From: Colwellia sp.
GTDB lineage: Bacteria; Pseudomonadota; Gammaproteobacteria; Enterobacterales; Alteromonadaceae
Reading direction: 5' to 3'
Assembly (NCBI GenBank): GCA_022969175.1
Contig: JALJPB010000012.1
Span: forward strand, 29,475 to 93,474
DNA length: 64,000 nt
Position 1 is the first letter of the stretch; every line of letters begins with the position of its first letter. The notes under the pieces are model-generated. The model searched no databases. It was given only the letters and a program-made list of their open reading frames with translations, and was not told the origin of the DNA. Shown piece by piece: positions 24,248 to 33,214 of this stretch. The position numbers were made by a program, and so were the translations under genes.

Positions 24248-25720
24248 CTAATAATCAAACTGTACGCCTATTCTAATATTCAACCCACGCTTCATTTCAT
24301 TACCATCGAGAGTCACTGTGTCTAAGGTGGCTGCAAGGTCAATATTAATTAATTTCATCACGGTAACGCCAGCATTCAAGTAACCTAATTTTGTCCCCGC
24401 CATATTGCGACTCATGCCAAATCTTGCACTAGGCAACCACCAACTATCGGCGGCATAACCTGCGGTAAGGGTGAACCATTGGTACCTATCTCGCATAGGA
24501 TCTTCAACTGGATTTGCATCGAACTCAGCGTGCAGGCTCCAATGTCTTTGAGCTGTATATATCCCCGCTTCTAATTTAATCTGGCGTTGCATGGTAAATT
24601 CTTTATGGTGATCAATTTTTCTCAATACGTCAACCGATTGAAAAGCGCTTTGATCAAGCTCTGGATATTTATAGGTGTGCTCTATTAAATTTGTGACTGA
24701 TGCCCCTAACTGGTAATGGGGTGCAGCCCAAACCAAACCTAAGTCAACATCAAAACCATTTTTATAAATAAAATCAGCATTTTTAATATCTTCAAACAAA
24801 GCTTCAGAATCAGTAACTTCTCCTATTCGAGCACTCACATTGGTTAAACCTACTCGATAGAAAGAAGGTTTAACTCCCCAATACAAAGCCCCTTCATTAT
24901 GTTCCATTAATTTTTGACTGAATGATAATGAGAACTGGCTAATTTTAGTCGCTTTAATTAATAAAAAGCTGTCGTTATCAATGGTAAATTTAATATTTTT
25001 ATTTGCCGGATTATAAAATAAGGTTATACCACCTGATAAATCTAGTTCTTGCATAGGATCATCCTCGGTAAAGTCAGGAATCGTTTGCAAGGCAGTTTTC
25101 GCTTGTTCGCTATCAAATTCAATATCCTCAAATATACCTACTGCTTTAGCATCTCCTTTAAAAGCTAATCCCATTAACAATGTGCCACCGTATAGGTTTT
25201 CGTTTAATACAAAGCTGGCATTACTGGTCGCTTCCGCTTTACCATAACCTTCAGCAGCGATAAGCGCGATAAGTGCGGCAACACTAACGGCCTTACCTTT
25301 AATGACATCAATTCTGTCTTCTAATTCAGGGTATTCTCTAAATAAATCTTGCCAAGTGTAATCTCTAATCGGTTGCTCTGGTAAGGGTGGCAATTCTGAA
25401 TCATCGGGATCACTCGGCGGCCGGAAGTCATTGGCTAGTTCATCTAGTTTCTCAAAGAGCTCATCAAAATCGCCATATTCAAGACCTGCACCTATTTCAA
25501 TTGCCCCGCCAGTCATAACATGTGGATCTTTACGTTCAACAATTAATGCCGCTGCCGCAGGATTCCCTGCATTTGATAAAGATTTTTGAGAATAATTTAA
25601 ACTGGCATTACGTGGTTGAATATCGGCTAAAGCAGACTTTATTGGCAAAATAAAAGCCATTGCCGCAATAATTAGTTGAAGATAATGAGGTAAGAAAAAT
25701 TTATTTACTTTGTTTGTCAT
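24248..25720 (-). CDS. TraF-like outer-membrane protein (PF13729 type), chromosomal
   Basis: 490 residues with a signal peptide (about 1-32, ending KSALA) and a body of alternating beta strands: ALYWGVKPSFYRVGLTNVSARIG, FDVDLGLVWAAPHYQLGASVTNLIEHTY and a C-terminal RGLNIRIGVQFDY. This is a predicted barrel of the family often annotated as conjugal transfer protein TraF, found on the chromosomes of many marine gammaproteobacteria. A proline/aspartate-rich segment lies at about 95-120 (PPSDPDDSELPPLPEQP). No transfer genes are nearby, so a conjugation role is unlikely; the true function is unknown. Confidence 0.75.
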   Translation of the reverse strand: MTNKVNKFFLPHYLQLIIAAMAFILPIKSALADIQPRNASLNYSQKSLSNAGNPAAAALIVERKDPHVMTGGAIEIGAGLEYGDFDELFEKLDELANDFRPPSDPDDSELPPLPEQPIRDYTWQDLFREYPELEDRIDVIKGKAVSVAALIALIAAEGYGKAEATSNASFVLNENLYGGTLLMGLAFKGDAKAVGIFEDIEFDSEQAKTALQTIPDFTEDDPMQELDLSGGITLFYNPANKNIKFTIDNDSFLLIKATKISQFSLSFSQKLMEHNEGALYWGVKPSFYRVGLTNVSARIGEVTDSEALFEDIKNADFIYKNGFDVDLGLVWAAPHYQLGASVTNLIEHTYKYPELDQSAFQSVDVLRKIDHHKEFTMQRQIKLEAGIYTAQRHWSLHAEFDANPVEDPMRDRYQWFTLTAGYAADSWWLPSARFGMSRNMAGTKLGYLNAGVTVMKLINIDLAATLDTVTLDGNEMKRGLNIRIGVQFDY

Positions 25721-25833
25721 TAATATTTTTTCAAGATGATAGGTGATAATTTAGCCTATTATCTTGAAAAACTTACTTTGACACAAGACAAAGTAACCGA
25801 TAGTTACAAATGGGTAAACTTCTGTACTTAACC

Positions 25834-25868
25834 TTTCTTTATTTCTTTATTTCTTTATTTCTTTATTT
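25834..25868. repeat. Octanucleotide tandem repeat spanning a stop codon
   Basis: TTTCTTTA repeated four times, plus a partial unit, across the end of the cyclophilin gene. In the reading strand the repeat itself contains the TAA stop, and it yields a stop within seven codons whatever the unit number, so slippage would leave the protein end nearly unchanged. Confidence 0.85.
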
Positions 25869-26713
25869 AGCATTCGGCTACGCACTGAAATTTGGCAAAC
25901 ATCCAACACGGGGGGTGGTTTGTTATAGAAAAACTCATTTTCCCTATTACGTCTCTTAACTAATCGTTTGGCAAAATTGTCACTCTCAGTATCTTCGACT
26001 TCAAGAATAATTTGTTGCTCTTTTGGTACTTCAGACATTAATTGCATGGCAATAATTTTTGTATGATCCCGACTATCTATCGCAACTTCGCCTTCAATGG
26101 TTGAGGTGCGCTTTATTGATTGAATATGTTCCATACCATAAACAACTCGGCCAAATACCGTCATTAACCTATCTAAGTAACGGGGTGCTTGGCCAATAAC
26201 AAAATAAAAATGGCTAGTAGCTGTATCAGCTCCACTCTCGCGCGCCATCGCTAAAGTTCCCGGACAATGGGTTAACCAAGCTTTTTGTTCTTTAGCAGAA
26301 TGAGCAATAGCAAAACCATTACTAAACCCAGTTTGCTGGGCATACAAATCATTGCTTTGGACTTTAGTGAATAAAAAATCTTTGTTGGTTTGCCACTGAT
26401 CTTCCACTTTCAGTATTGGCACTGACTTATCTTTTTCACTGTCCTCTTTAGGTCCTGCTTGAGCAACAAAACCATCAATGACACGATAAAAGGTTGTTTC
26501 ATCGTAGAAATGTTCACTTGTTAGTTGCTCAAATTGTGCAACATGTTTAGGCGAAAACTGTGGTGCTAATTCAATAACTACTTTACCTTGGGACAATGTC
26601 ATTAAAATCGTATGTTTTGGGTCTAATTTTCGCCAACTAATGTCTGTTGTATTGGCGGCACCACAAACATTTACTATTAGTAGGCTTGTCATCAATATTA
26701 TTTTTTTCATCAT
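25847..26713 (-). CDS. Exported cyclophilin-type peptidyl-prolyl isomerase
   Basis: 288 residues with a signal peptide (about 1-19, ending VCGAA) and one cyclophilin domain (about 35-220). Seen are FYRVIDGFVAQAGPKEDSE, a variant of the usual FHRVIPGFMIQGGD, AMARESGADTATSHFYFVIG (usually SANSQFFI) and TVFGRVVYGMEHI. It assists proline isomerisation in the periplasm. The family's FHR motif is FYR here, so activity may be altered. The tail after 250 is basic and family-atypical. Signal anchor versus cleaved signal is undecided. Confidence 0.88.
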   Translation of the reverse strand: MMKKIILMTSLLIVNVCGAANTTDISWRKLDPKHTILMTLSQGKVVIELAPQFSPKHVAQFEQLTSEHFYDETTFYRVIDGFVAQAGPKEDSEKDKSVPILKVEDQWQTNKDFLFTKVQSNDLYAQQTGFSNGFAIAHSAKEQKAWLTHCPGTLAMARESGADTATSHFYFVIGQAPRYLDRLMTVFGRVVYGMEHIQSIKRTSTIEGEVAIDSRDHTKIIAMQLMSEVPKEQQIILEVEDTESDNFAKRLVKRRNRENEFFYNKPPPVLDVCQISVRSRMLNKEIKK

Positions 26714-26881
26714 TCCAATTAAAACCTATAGGTGATTTTTAAAGACAATTATTGCTGAATTATTGATGAAAATTCAACAAGTTTTCCGATAATATTAGCA
26801 AAGCTTGGAATAAACTAACTTGCCATTAGCCAAAATTGCTATTATATGGCAAAAATATTGTTCGTTATTATGGGATTTACT

Positions 26882-27592
26882 GTGAATAAAAGCATTATCA
26901 CCAATTTACTCGCGTTAATTTGTACTTTAGTTGGCCACTTTTTAAATCAACACTTAGTTTTCACTATTGGTTTATTTGCCCTTTCCGGTGCAATTACTAA
27001 CTGGCTTGCTGTGCACATGTTATTTGAGAAAGTACCAGGATTATATGGTTCAGGGGTTATTCCTGCTCGTTTTGAAGATTTCAAATCAGCTATTCGCAGT
27101 TTAATGATGGAACAGTTTTTTACTAAAGAGAACATTGATCGTTTTCTGTCTGATAGTTCAGGCAAAGCTAGTACTTTAGATTTAGCTCCTGTTATTGCCA
27201 AAGTAGACTTAAGTCCAGCATTTGATAGCCTAGTTGAAGTCATTGAAAATTCTTCTTTTGGCGGTATGTTAGCCATGGTTGGTGGTACTGAAGCTTTAAC
27301 TCCACTAAAAGAACCTTTTATTGAAAAAATGAAAGTGACGGTAACTCAAATCACCCAAAGTGAAGAATTTACCGCAATGCTTCGTGATGAACTTGAACAA
27401 CCAAATGTTATTGAAGGCATGCAAGAAAAAGTAAGTGACATTATAGAGAAGCGCCTCAATGAATTGACTCCAGAGCTTGTTAAAGAGATTATTCAAACGA
27501 TGATCAGAAAACATCTTGGCTGGTTAGTTGTTTGGGGTGGTGTTTTTGGCGGCATTATCGGTTTAATTGCAGCTTTAACAAATAATTTTTAA
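26882..27592 (+). CDS. DUF445 family membrane protein
   Basis: 236 residues from the GTG at 26882, which has a GGGA seven bases upstream; an ATG 12 codons earlier (26846) lacks any ribosome binding site. The protein starts with a hydrophobic hairpin (IITNLLALICTLVGHFLNQHLVFTIGLFALSGAITNWLAVHMLFEKVPGLYGSG contains the DUF445 NWLAVHMLFEK motif), has an amphipathic middle with repeats, and ends in a membrane helix (LVVWGGVFGGIIGLIAAL). The function of DUF445 is unknown. It stands alone. Confidence 0.88.
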   Translation: MNKSIITNLLALICTLVGHFLNQHLVFTIGLFALSGAITNWLAVHMLFEKVPGLYGSGVIPARFEDFKSAIRSLMMEQFFTKENIDRFLSDSSGKASTLDLAPVIAKVDLSPAFDSLVEVIENSSFGGMLAMVGGTEALTPLKEPFIEKMKVTVTQITQSEEFTAMLRDELEQPNVIEGMQEKVSDIIEKRLNELTPELVKEIIQTMIRKHLGWLVVWGGVFGGIIGLIAALTNNF

Positions 27593-27939
27593 TGCAAGCC
27601 ATTGATTGATATACCGTGTGGTAACTAATATAACGTTAAAGTTACCACCTACAGTTTTTGTAATTGTGTCGATATCACTGAGGTAACCACTGAGGTAACC
27701 ACTGAGGTAACCACTGTAAATATTCCCTTTTTTATTCCACCATGTGGTATCAATACACAAAGCCGTTATTTATTAGTGCCAAACGGCATAAAGATCTATG
27801 GTTTTTTTCACACAAAGTACTTTAGTTTACCCCTGCTTTTACGCTATGCTTGCCCTTTAAATATAGGGTTGTCTATTAAAATAATTACGATGGCGTAATT
27901 ATCGATAAGTTGCCCGTCAAAAATAAGGTAAATGGAGTC
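27593..27939. repeat. Repeat-bearing intergenic region
   Basis: An inverted repeat GTGGTAAC/GTTACCAC (27618-27625 and 27641-27648) is followed by 3.4 direct copies of the 12-mer CACTGAGGTAAC (27676-27716). The same 12 bases in rotation (GTAACCACTGAG) occur again at 54742 as one arm of a hairpin. There is no credible gene; an open frame through the repeats on the minus strand reads YLSG repeats and is judged spurious. Confidence 0.7.
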
Positions 27940-29127
27940 ATGTTTGCTCGTTTAAAAGCTTTGCCTGCCGATCCTATTTTAGGATTGTTGGCTAAATATA
28001 GAGAAGATGTTAACCCACAAAAAATCGATTTGGGTGTTGGTGTTTACAAAAATGAAGCTGGACACACCGCAGTTTTAGATTGTGTGAAAAAAGCAGAACA
28101 ACACAGAACCGATACCGAAGATAGCAAAGTTTACATTGGCCCAACTGGCTCTCCTTTATTTAATGTAGAAATGAGCAAGCTTATTTTTGGCACCCACAAA
28201 GTTTTACTTGAAAACCGTGCCCGCACATTTTCAACCCCAGGCGGCACTGGTGCTTTACGTGTTGCTGGCGAGTTTATTAATAAATGTAAATCTGGCACCA
28301 CCATTTGGGTCTCTAATCCAACGTGGGCAAATCATAATGCAGTATTTGAAGCGTCTGGCTTAACCGTTAAAACATACCCGTACTATGATTATGAAAATAA
28401 AACTTTAGACTTTGACGGCATGTTAGCTGCGCTAAAAGAAGTACCTGCAGACGATGTGGTTTTATTGCACGCTTGTTGTCATAACCCAAGTGGTATGGAC
28501 TTAACTAATGAGCAATGGCAACAAGTTGTTGAAGTCACTAAAAGTGTTGGTTTTACTCCACTAATAGATATGGCTTATCAAGGCTTTGGTGCAGGTTTAG
28601 ACGAAGATGCCTATGGCCTTCGCTTGATGGCTGAAAACGTGAAAGAAATGATCGTTTGTAGTTCATGTTCTAAAAACTTCGGTTTATACCGTGAACGTAT
28701 TGGCGCTTGTACATTAATTGCCGAAACTAGCCACAGTGCCGACTTGGTCGCTTCAGTTTTAGCCTATGTTATTCGTGGTATTTACTCTATGCCGCCAGCA
28801 CATGGTGCTGCTATTGTTGAAACTATTTTAAGCTCAACAGAATTAACAACTTTATGGCATAGCGAATTAAAAGAAATGCGCGACCGCATAAATGGCAATC
28901 GCCAATTATTGGTTGATAAACTTGTTGAAAATGGCGTTACTCGTGACTTTAGTTTTATTGCTGAACAATCGGGGATGTTCTCTTTCTTAGGTATAACTCC
29001 TGAGCAGGTACAACAGCTTCAAGATGAATATAGTATTTACATGGTAGGTTCTAGCCGTATGAGTATTGCTGGTATTGCTAATCGTAATGTAGATTATTTA
29101 GCGAAGTCTATTGCTAAAATATTATAG
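27940..29127 (+). CDS. Aspartate/aromatic amino acid aminotransferase (class I)
   Basis: 395 residues from the ATG at 27940; an upstream TTG at 27910 is unlikely. PLP enzyme that exchanges amino groups between aspartate or aromatic amino acids and 2-oxoglutarate. FARLKALPADPILGLL and KIDLGVGVYKNEAGHT open the family. TLHACCHNPSGMD-like LLHACCHNPSGMDLT (near 185) and the PLP lysine in SSCSKNFGLYRERIG (near 248) are clear, with the substrate-carboxylate Arg near the C-terminus (SSRMSIAGI). AspC and TyrB cannot be told apart safely by eye. GGAG lies close to the ATG. Confidence 0.92.
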   Translation: MFARLKALPADPILGLLAKYREDVNPQKIDLGVGVYKNEAGHTAVLDCVKKAEQHRTDTEDSKVYIGPTGSPLFNVEMSKLIFGTHKVLLENRARTFSTPGGTGALRVAGEFINKCKSGTTIWVSNPTWANHNAVFEASGLTVKTYPYYDYENKTLDFDGMLAALKEVPADDVVLLHACCHNPSGMDLTNEQWQQVVEVTKSVGFTPLIDMAYQGFGAGLDEDAYGLRLMAENVKEMIVCSSCSKNFGLYRERIGACTLIAETSHSADLVASVLAYVIRGIYSMPPAHGAAIVETILSSTELTTLWHSELKEMRDRINGNRQLLVDKLVENGVTRDFSFIAEQSGMFSFLGITPEQVQQLQDEYSIYMVGSSRMSIAGIANRNVDYLAKSIAKIL

Positions 29128-29148
29128 ACGCTACTAAGTAGATTTTAG

Positions 29149-29179
29149 AGGCTGATCTTCGAAAGAAGCTCAGCCTTTT
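29149..29179 (+). terminator. Intrinsic terminator after the aminotransferase gene
   Basis: AGGCTGA (29149-29155) pairs with TCAGCCT (29170-29176) with further pairing in the loop (TCTT/AGA), followed by TTTTCTTTT. It lies 22 bp after the stop codon. Confidence 0.85.
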
Positions 29180-29273
29180 CTTTTGCCATTATTGATAAAA
29201 GTATTACAATACAAAAATCATATAGTGTTCCTCTTTAATACTCGAGGATAAAACATAATTCCAAGGAAATTCC

Positions 29274-29915
29274 GTGACTGTAACTGGTAACTTATTTATC
29301 CTATCGGCACCAAGTGGTGCCGGTAAATCAAGCCTAATCAATGCCTTGCTCAACCCAGAGCAAACATCAGCCTTTGATAAGCGCAGCATGCAAGTATCAG
29401 TGTCCCATACCACTAGGGAACCACGCCCTGGAGAAAATAACGGCGAGCATTATCACTTTGTTTCAGTAGATGAATTTAAAAAACAAATCAATCAACAGGC
29501 TTTTTATGAATACGCCGAAGTATTTGGTAACTATTATGGTACTTCAGAAAAGGCCATTGATGAACAGCTTGCCCAAGGCATTGATGTATTTTTAGATATA
29601 GATTGGCAAGGCGCTCAACAAGTACGAATGAAACAGCCACAAGTCACTACTATTTTCATTTGCCCACCATCAAAACAAGAATTAGAAAGTCGCTTACGTG
29701 GTCGAGGTCAAGACTCTGAAGATGTAATTAAGTCACGTATGGCTGCAGCAAGAAGTGAATGCTCACATTTTGAAGAGTTCGATTACATTATTGTTAATGA
29801 TAATTTCGATGAAGCATTGCTTGATTTAAAAACTATTGTCTATAACCAACGACTCAAACAGTCTCAACAAGCGATGAAATTTCAAGCACTGTTTAATGAC
29901 CTGACCTCGAGTTAA
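29274..29915 (+). CDS. gmk: Guanylate kinase
   Basis: 213 residues from a GTG at 29274 with AAGGA five bases upstream. Phosphorylates GMP to GDP with ATP in the cytosol. The P-loop [12 protein letters not shown] (residues 11-22), the GMP-binding [13 protein letters not shown] and GEHYHFVS segments, and the lid region [17 protein letters not shown] are all present. Length is normal (E. coli 207). It opens the conserved gmk-rpoZ-spoT-trmH-recG order. Confidence 0.96.
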   Translation: MTVTGNLFILSAPSGAGKSSLINALLNPEQTSAFDKRSMQVSVSHTTREPRPGENNGEHYHFVSVDEFKKQINQQAFYEYAEVFGNYYGTSEKAIDEQLAQGIDVFLDIDWQGAQQVRMKQPQVTTIFICPPSKQELESRLRGRGQDSEDVIKSRMAAARSECSHFEEFDYIIVNDNFDEALLDLKTIVYNQRLKQSQQAMKFQALFNDLTSS

Positions 29916-29926
29916 GGTAAACTCCG

Positions 29927-29959
29927 CAGTATAAAGTAAACTAAATTCAATTTATACTG
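29927..29959. other. Inverted repeat upstream of rpoZ
   Basis: Perfect 9-bp arms CAGTATAAA (29927-29935) and TTTATACTG (29951-29959) with a 15-bp spacer, just after gmk. The arms hold TATA-type sequence, so it may overlap an rpoZ promoter or be an operator. No T-run supports a terminator. Confidence 0.4.
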
Positions 29960-30048
29960 TCAAGATGCGCTGCTCAAGCTTGCTTAATAAGTGATAGACC
30001 AGTAAACTACGCAGCTATTTTATACATTTTGATTGTTGGAGAGACCAA

Positions 30049-30336
30049 ATGGCTCGCGTAACTGTTGAAGATGCCGTAGATAAAGTCGGTAATCGTTTTG
30101 ATTTGGTGCTAGTTGCATCACGTCGTGCTCGTCAAATTGCAACGGGCGGTAAAGAACCATTGGTTGAGGTAGAAAATGACAAACCAACAGTATTAGCTTT
30201 ACGTGAAATTGAAGCAGGTTTAATTACCACTCAAATCATGGACGGCTATGACCGTCATACTCAAATCGAGCGAGATACTGCAGAGTTAGATGCAGTTGCT
30301 GCGATTGTTGGCGGTCAACAAGAAGAAATTTTATAA
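30049..30336 (+). CDS. rpoZ: RNA polymerase omega subunit
   Basis: 95 residues: [30 protein letters not shown] is the canonical start, followed by [25 protein letters not shown]. Omega helps assemble core RNA polymerase by folding beta-prime and is part of one ppGpp site. A TTGGAGAGACC ribosome binding site precedes the ATG. It ends in a strong terminator, so spoT needs its own promoter. Confidence 0.97.
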   Translation: MARVTVEDAVDKVGNRFDLVLVASRRARQIATGGKEPLVEVENDKPTVLALREIEAGLITTQIMDGYDRHTQIERDTAELDAVAAIVGGQQEEIL

Positions 30337-30383
30337 ATTAGGCCGTACCTAAGGTACAAACAACCTAATTTAGTGAGTTAAAA

Positions 30384-30419
30384 ACGCGTGATGATTTTAT
30401 TAATTATCACGCGTTTTTT
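30384..30419. terminator. Strong bidirectional terminator between rpoZ and spoT
   Basis: ACGCGTGAT (30384-30392) pairs perfectly with ATCACGCGT (30406-30414), with six T after and A before. It lies 47 bp after rpoZ. Confidence 0.92.
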
Positions 30420-30532
30420 ATTTTTATAAATAGCCACTTAATTGTTTGGCTTTGCCTTTAAATACACGTATTCTTTGAGAATAGTCGCAAAGACAAAATC
30501 ATTATCAAGTTTTCATCGTTCAGGAGTATTAG

Positions 30533-32647
30533 ATGTATCTATTTGAACCCTTAAAAGAGTTGGTTTCAAGTTACCTCTCCAAAGTACAGATCGATCTACT
30601 CAAGAAAGCATATTTGGTGGCAAGAGATGCCCACGAAGGCCAAATGCGCTCAAGCGGCGATCCGTACATTACTCATCCTGTAGCCGTTGCGCTTAATCTT
30701 GCTCTGATGAATTTAGATCATGAAACGTTAATGGCTGCGCTATTGCATGATGTTATTGAAGATACCCCTGTTACCAAGGATGAGCTAGCTGAATTATTTG
30801 GCCATACGGTCGCCGAACTTGTTGAGGGTGTTAGTAAGCTCGATAAATTAAAATTTACCAACAAAGAAGAAATGCAAGCCGAGAATTTCCGCAAAATGGT
30901 ACTAGCCATGGTGCAAGACATTCGCGTTATCCTCATTAAACTTGCCGACAGAACCCACAACATGCGCACCTTAGAGTCTTTACGTCCTGATAAGCGCCGA
31001 CGTATCGCTCGTGAAACCCTTGAAATTTATGCGCCTATTGCTAATCGATTAGGTATTCACGGCATAAAAAATGAACTTGAATTATTGGGTTTTGAAGCCA
31101 TGTACCCGATGCGCGCTCGTGCATTGAAGTCTGCAGTAAAACAAGCCCGTGGTAACCGTAAAGAAATTATCAATAACATCAGTGATGAAATTTCTGCCCG
31201 TTTAAAAGAAAGTGGCATTAAAGCAGAAGTGATTGGCCGTGAAAAACACTTGTATTCTATTTACCGAAAAATGCTCAATAAAGAATTAATGTTCAATGAA
31301 GTTATGGACATTTACGCATTTAGGGTAATTGTTGAAGATAACTTCGACAATTGTTATCGAGCGTTGGGCGCGGTACATAATTTATTCAAGCCGATAGAAT
31401 CACGTTTTAAAGATTATATCGCTATTCCTAAAACCAATGGCTACCAATCATTACATACTTCTTTGATTGGGCCTCACGGAATCCCTGTTGAAATTCAGAT
31501 TCGTACCAATGATATGGATCAAATGGCCGATAAGGGTATTGCCGCCCATTGGTTATACAAACAAAATGGTGACGGCAGCGGAACAACCTCTCAAATGAAA
31601 GCCCGCCGTTGGATGCAGTCTTTATTAGAGCTGCAACAAAGTGCAGGTAGTTCATTTGAGTTTATAGAAAACGTTAAATCTGATTTGTTTCCAGAAGAAA
31701 TTTATGTCTTTACCCCTGATGGTCGAATTATTGAATTGCCGATGGGCGCAACCGCGGTAGATTTTGCATATGCGGTACATACCGATGTTGGTAATTCTTG
31801 TGTCGGGGTTAAGGTAGATCGAAAACCCTTCCCTCTTAGCCATCCTATAGATTCAGGGCAAACCATAGAGGTTGTTACCTCTTCTGCAGCCAGACCTAAT
31901 GCGACATGGTTAAACTTTGTGGTAACCGCTAAAGCTCGTTTACAAATTCGTACTTATTTGCGCTCACAAGAAAAAACTGAATCTCATGCCTTAGGGTTAA
32001 GGTTGCTAAGTCACGCACTCGGCAGTAATAAATTAGAAGATATCAGTCAAGAAAAAATAGATCAGGTAGTCAAAGAAACTGGCAATAATAATATTGATGA
32101 ACTTATGGTCAATATTGGCTTAGGTAATGCCCTAAGTATCGGCATTGCCAGACGACTCACTGATGAATTTACTGAAGATTCACCATTAGCATCAGCAACA
32201 CCATCAACAAAAGCTAAAATGCCAATTAAAGGCACAGAAGGCATGTTGGTAAGTTACGGTAAGTGTTGTCGACCAATTCCTGGTGATTCAATTCTTGCTT
32301 ATCTTAGCCCAGGTAAAGGCCTGATGGTTCATCAACAAGGTTGCCGTAATATCAAAGGCCATGAACAAGGCAGTTTATTCCCGGTAAAATGGGATGGCGA
32401 CATAGATCGCGACTTTATTGCTAAGCTTCGTGTTGAAATCATTAACCATCAAGGCGCACTAGCCTCATTAACCAATATTGTCGCTAAATGCGGCTCAAAT
32501 GTGCATACCTTAAATTCAGGTGAAAAAGATACCGGTCTATATACTATAGATATGGAAATTACCTGTCGTGATCGAATTCATCTTGCCAACATCATCAGGA
32601 AAATTAAAGTAATGGTTGATGTACAACGTGTTATTCGAAACAAATAA
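30533..32647 (+). CDS. spoT: Bifunctional (p)ppGpp synthetase/hydrolase SpoT
   Basis: 704 residues. HD hydrolase domain (about 40-190, THPVAVALNLA ... ALLHDVIEDTP and RTHNMRTLESL), RelA/SpoT synthetase domain (about 230-345, DIYAFRVIVE and KTNGYQSLHT), TGS domain (about 385-450, IYVFTPDGRIIELP), and C-terminal ACT domain (about 630-704, VEIINHQGALASLTNIVAKCGSNV). The intact HDxxED motif supports hydrolase activity and the synthetase motifs are preserved. It sets the cell's (p)ppGpp level. AGGAGTATTAG gives a strong ribosome binding site. Confidence 0.97.
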   Translation: MYLFEPLKELVSSYLSKVQIDLLKKAYLVARDAHEGQMRSSGDPYITHPVAVALNLALMNLDHETLMAALLHDVIEDTPVTKDELAELFGHTVAELVEGVSKLDKLKFTNKEEMQAENFRKMVLAMVQDIRVILIKLADRTHNMRTLESLRPDKRRRIARETLEIYAPIANRLGIHGIKNELELLGFEAMYPMRARALKSAVKQARGNRKEIINNISDEISARLKESGIKAEVIGREKHLYSIYRKMLNKELMFNEVMDIYAFRVIVEDNFDNCYRALGAVHNLFKPIESRFKDYIAIPKTNGYQSLHTSLIGPHGIPVEIQIRTNDMDQMADKGIAAHWLYKQNGDGSGTTSQMKARRWMQSLLELQQSAGSSFEFIENVKSDLFPEEIYVFTPDGRIIELPMGATAVDFAYAVHTDVGNSCVGVKVDRKPFPLSHPIDSGQTIEVVTSSAARPNATWLNFVVTAKARLQIRTYLRSQEKTESHALGLRLLSHALGSNKLEDISQEKIDQVVKETGNNNIDELMVNIGLGNALSIGIARRLTDEFTEDSPLASATPSTKAKMPIKGTEGMLVSYGKCCRPIPGDSILAYLSPGKGLMVHQQGCRNIKGHEQGSLFPVKWDGDIDRDFIAKLRVEIINHQGALASLTNIVAKCGSNVHTLNSGEKDTGLYTIDMEITCRDRIHLANIIRKIKVMVDVQRVIRNK

Positions 32648-32696
32648 CGCACTATTTAACGATTAATCAATATTAAATTTATAAAGGACGTATTAC

Positions 32697-33086
32697 ATGA
32701 AAACTATTATTTCAACAGACAAAGCACCAAGTGCAATCGGTACCTATAGTCAAGCAGTTCAAGTTAAAAATACGGTATATCTTTCTGGGCAAATTCCTCT
32801 TATCGCTGAAACAATGGAAGTAGTAGAAGGTGGTTTTGCCGAGCAAACGGAACAAGTATTTAAAAACTTAGTGAGTGTTTGTGAAGCGGCAGGCGGCGGT
32901 ATTAACGACATGGTTAAAGTTAATATTTTTATGATCGACTTAAACAACTTCGCCATCGTAAATGAAGTAATGAGCAAATATTTTAAAGAACCGTATCCAG
33001 CACGTGCTGCAGTTCAGGTTTCTCGTTTACCAAAAGATGTTGAAATCGAAATCGACGGCATTATGAATTTACCTAACATCGATTAA
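32697..33086 (+). CDS. ridA: RidA family enamine/imine deaminase
   Basis: 129 residues. Starts MKTIISTDKAPSAIGTYSQAVQVKNTVYLSGQIPL and contains VNIFMIDLNNFAIVNEVMSKYF, PARAAVQVSRLPKDVEIEID with the catalytic Arg (near 105) of the Rid family. It hydrolyses 2-aminoacrylate and related reactive enamines from PLP enzymes. Inserted between spoT and trmH, 49 bp after spoT and with AAAGGACGT before the ATG, so it is likely co-transcribed with spoT. Confidence 0.95.
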   Translation: MKTIISTDKAPSAIGTYSQAVQVKNTVYLSGQIPLIAETMEVVEGGFAEQTEQVFKNLVSVCEAAGGGINDMVKVNIFMIDLNNFAIVNEVMSKYFKEPYPARAAVQVSRLPKDVEIEIDGIMNLPNID

Positions 33087-33214
33087 TTACCCCTTACTTT
33101 ATGTATTGTCATTTTAGCCCGGAACCCATGCCAGTTAAGCGCCAGATTTCCGACCAGAACAGAACACCTGGAGGATGACAAATAAATTAAGCTATTTAAT
33201 AGAGAACAGACCAA

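Noticed and set aside
24920..24940. AATGATAATGAGA as a Fur box.
   Set aside because: It lies inside the coding region of the TraF-like gene, far from a start.
24248..25720. Possible conjugative or integrative element, because of the TraF-like gene.
   Set aside because: No relaxase, type IV secretion, integrase or attachment sites nearby; this TraF_2-type family is common on marine chromosomes.
27676..27716. Tandem repeats as a CRISPR array.
   Set aside because: Units are contiguous and 12 bp long with no spacers, and no cas genes are present.
27575..27760. Minus-strand frame with YLSG repeats.
   Set aside because: The repeats come from the 12-bp DNA tandem repeat, which stays in frame by length alone; the frame overlaps the DUF445 gene end.
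27910..27939. Upstream TTG start for the aminotransferase.
   Set aside because: The added ten residues do not fit the family start, and TTG lacks a ribosome binding site; the ATG at 27940 begins the conserved FARLKALPADPI segment.
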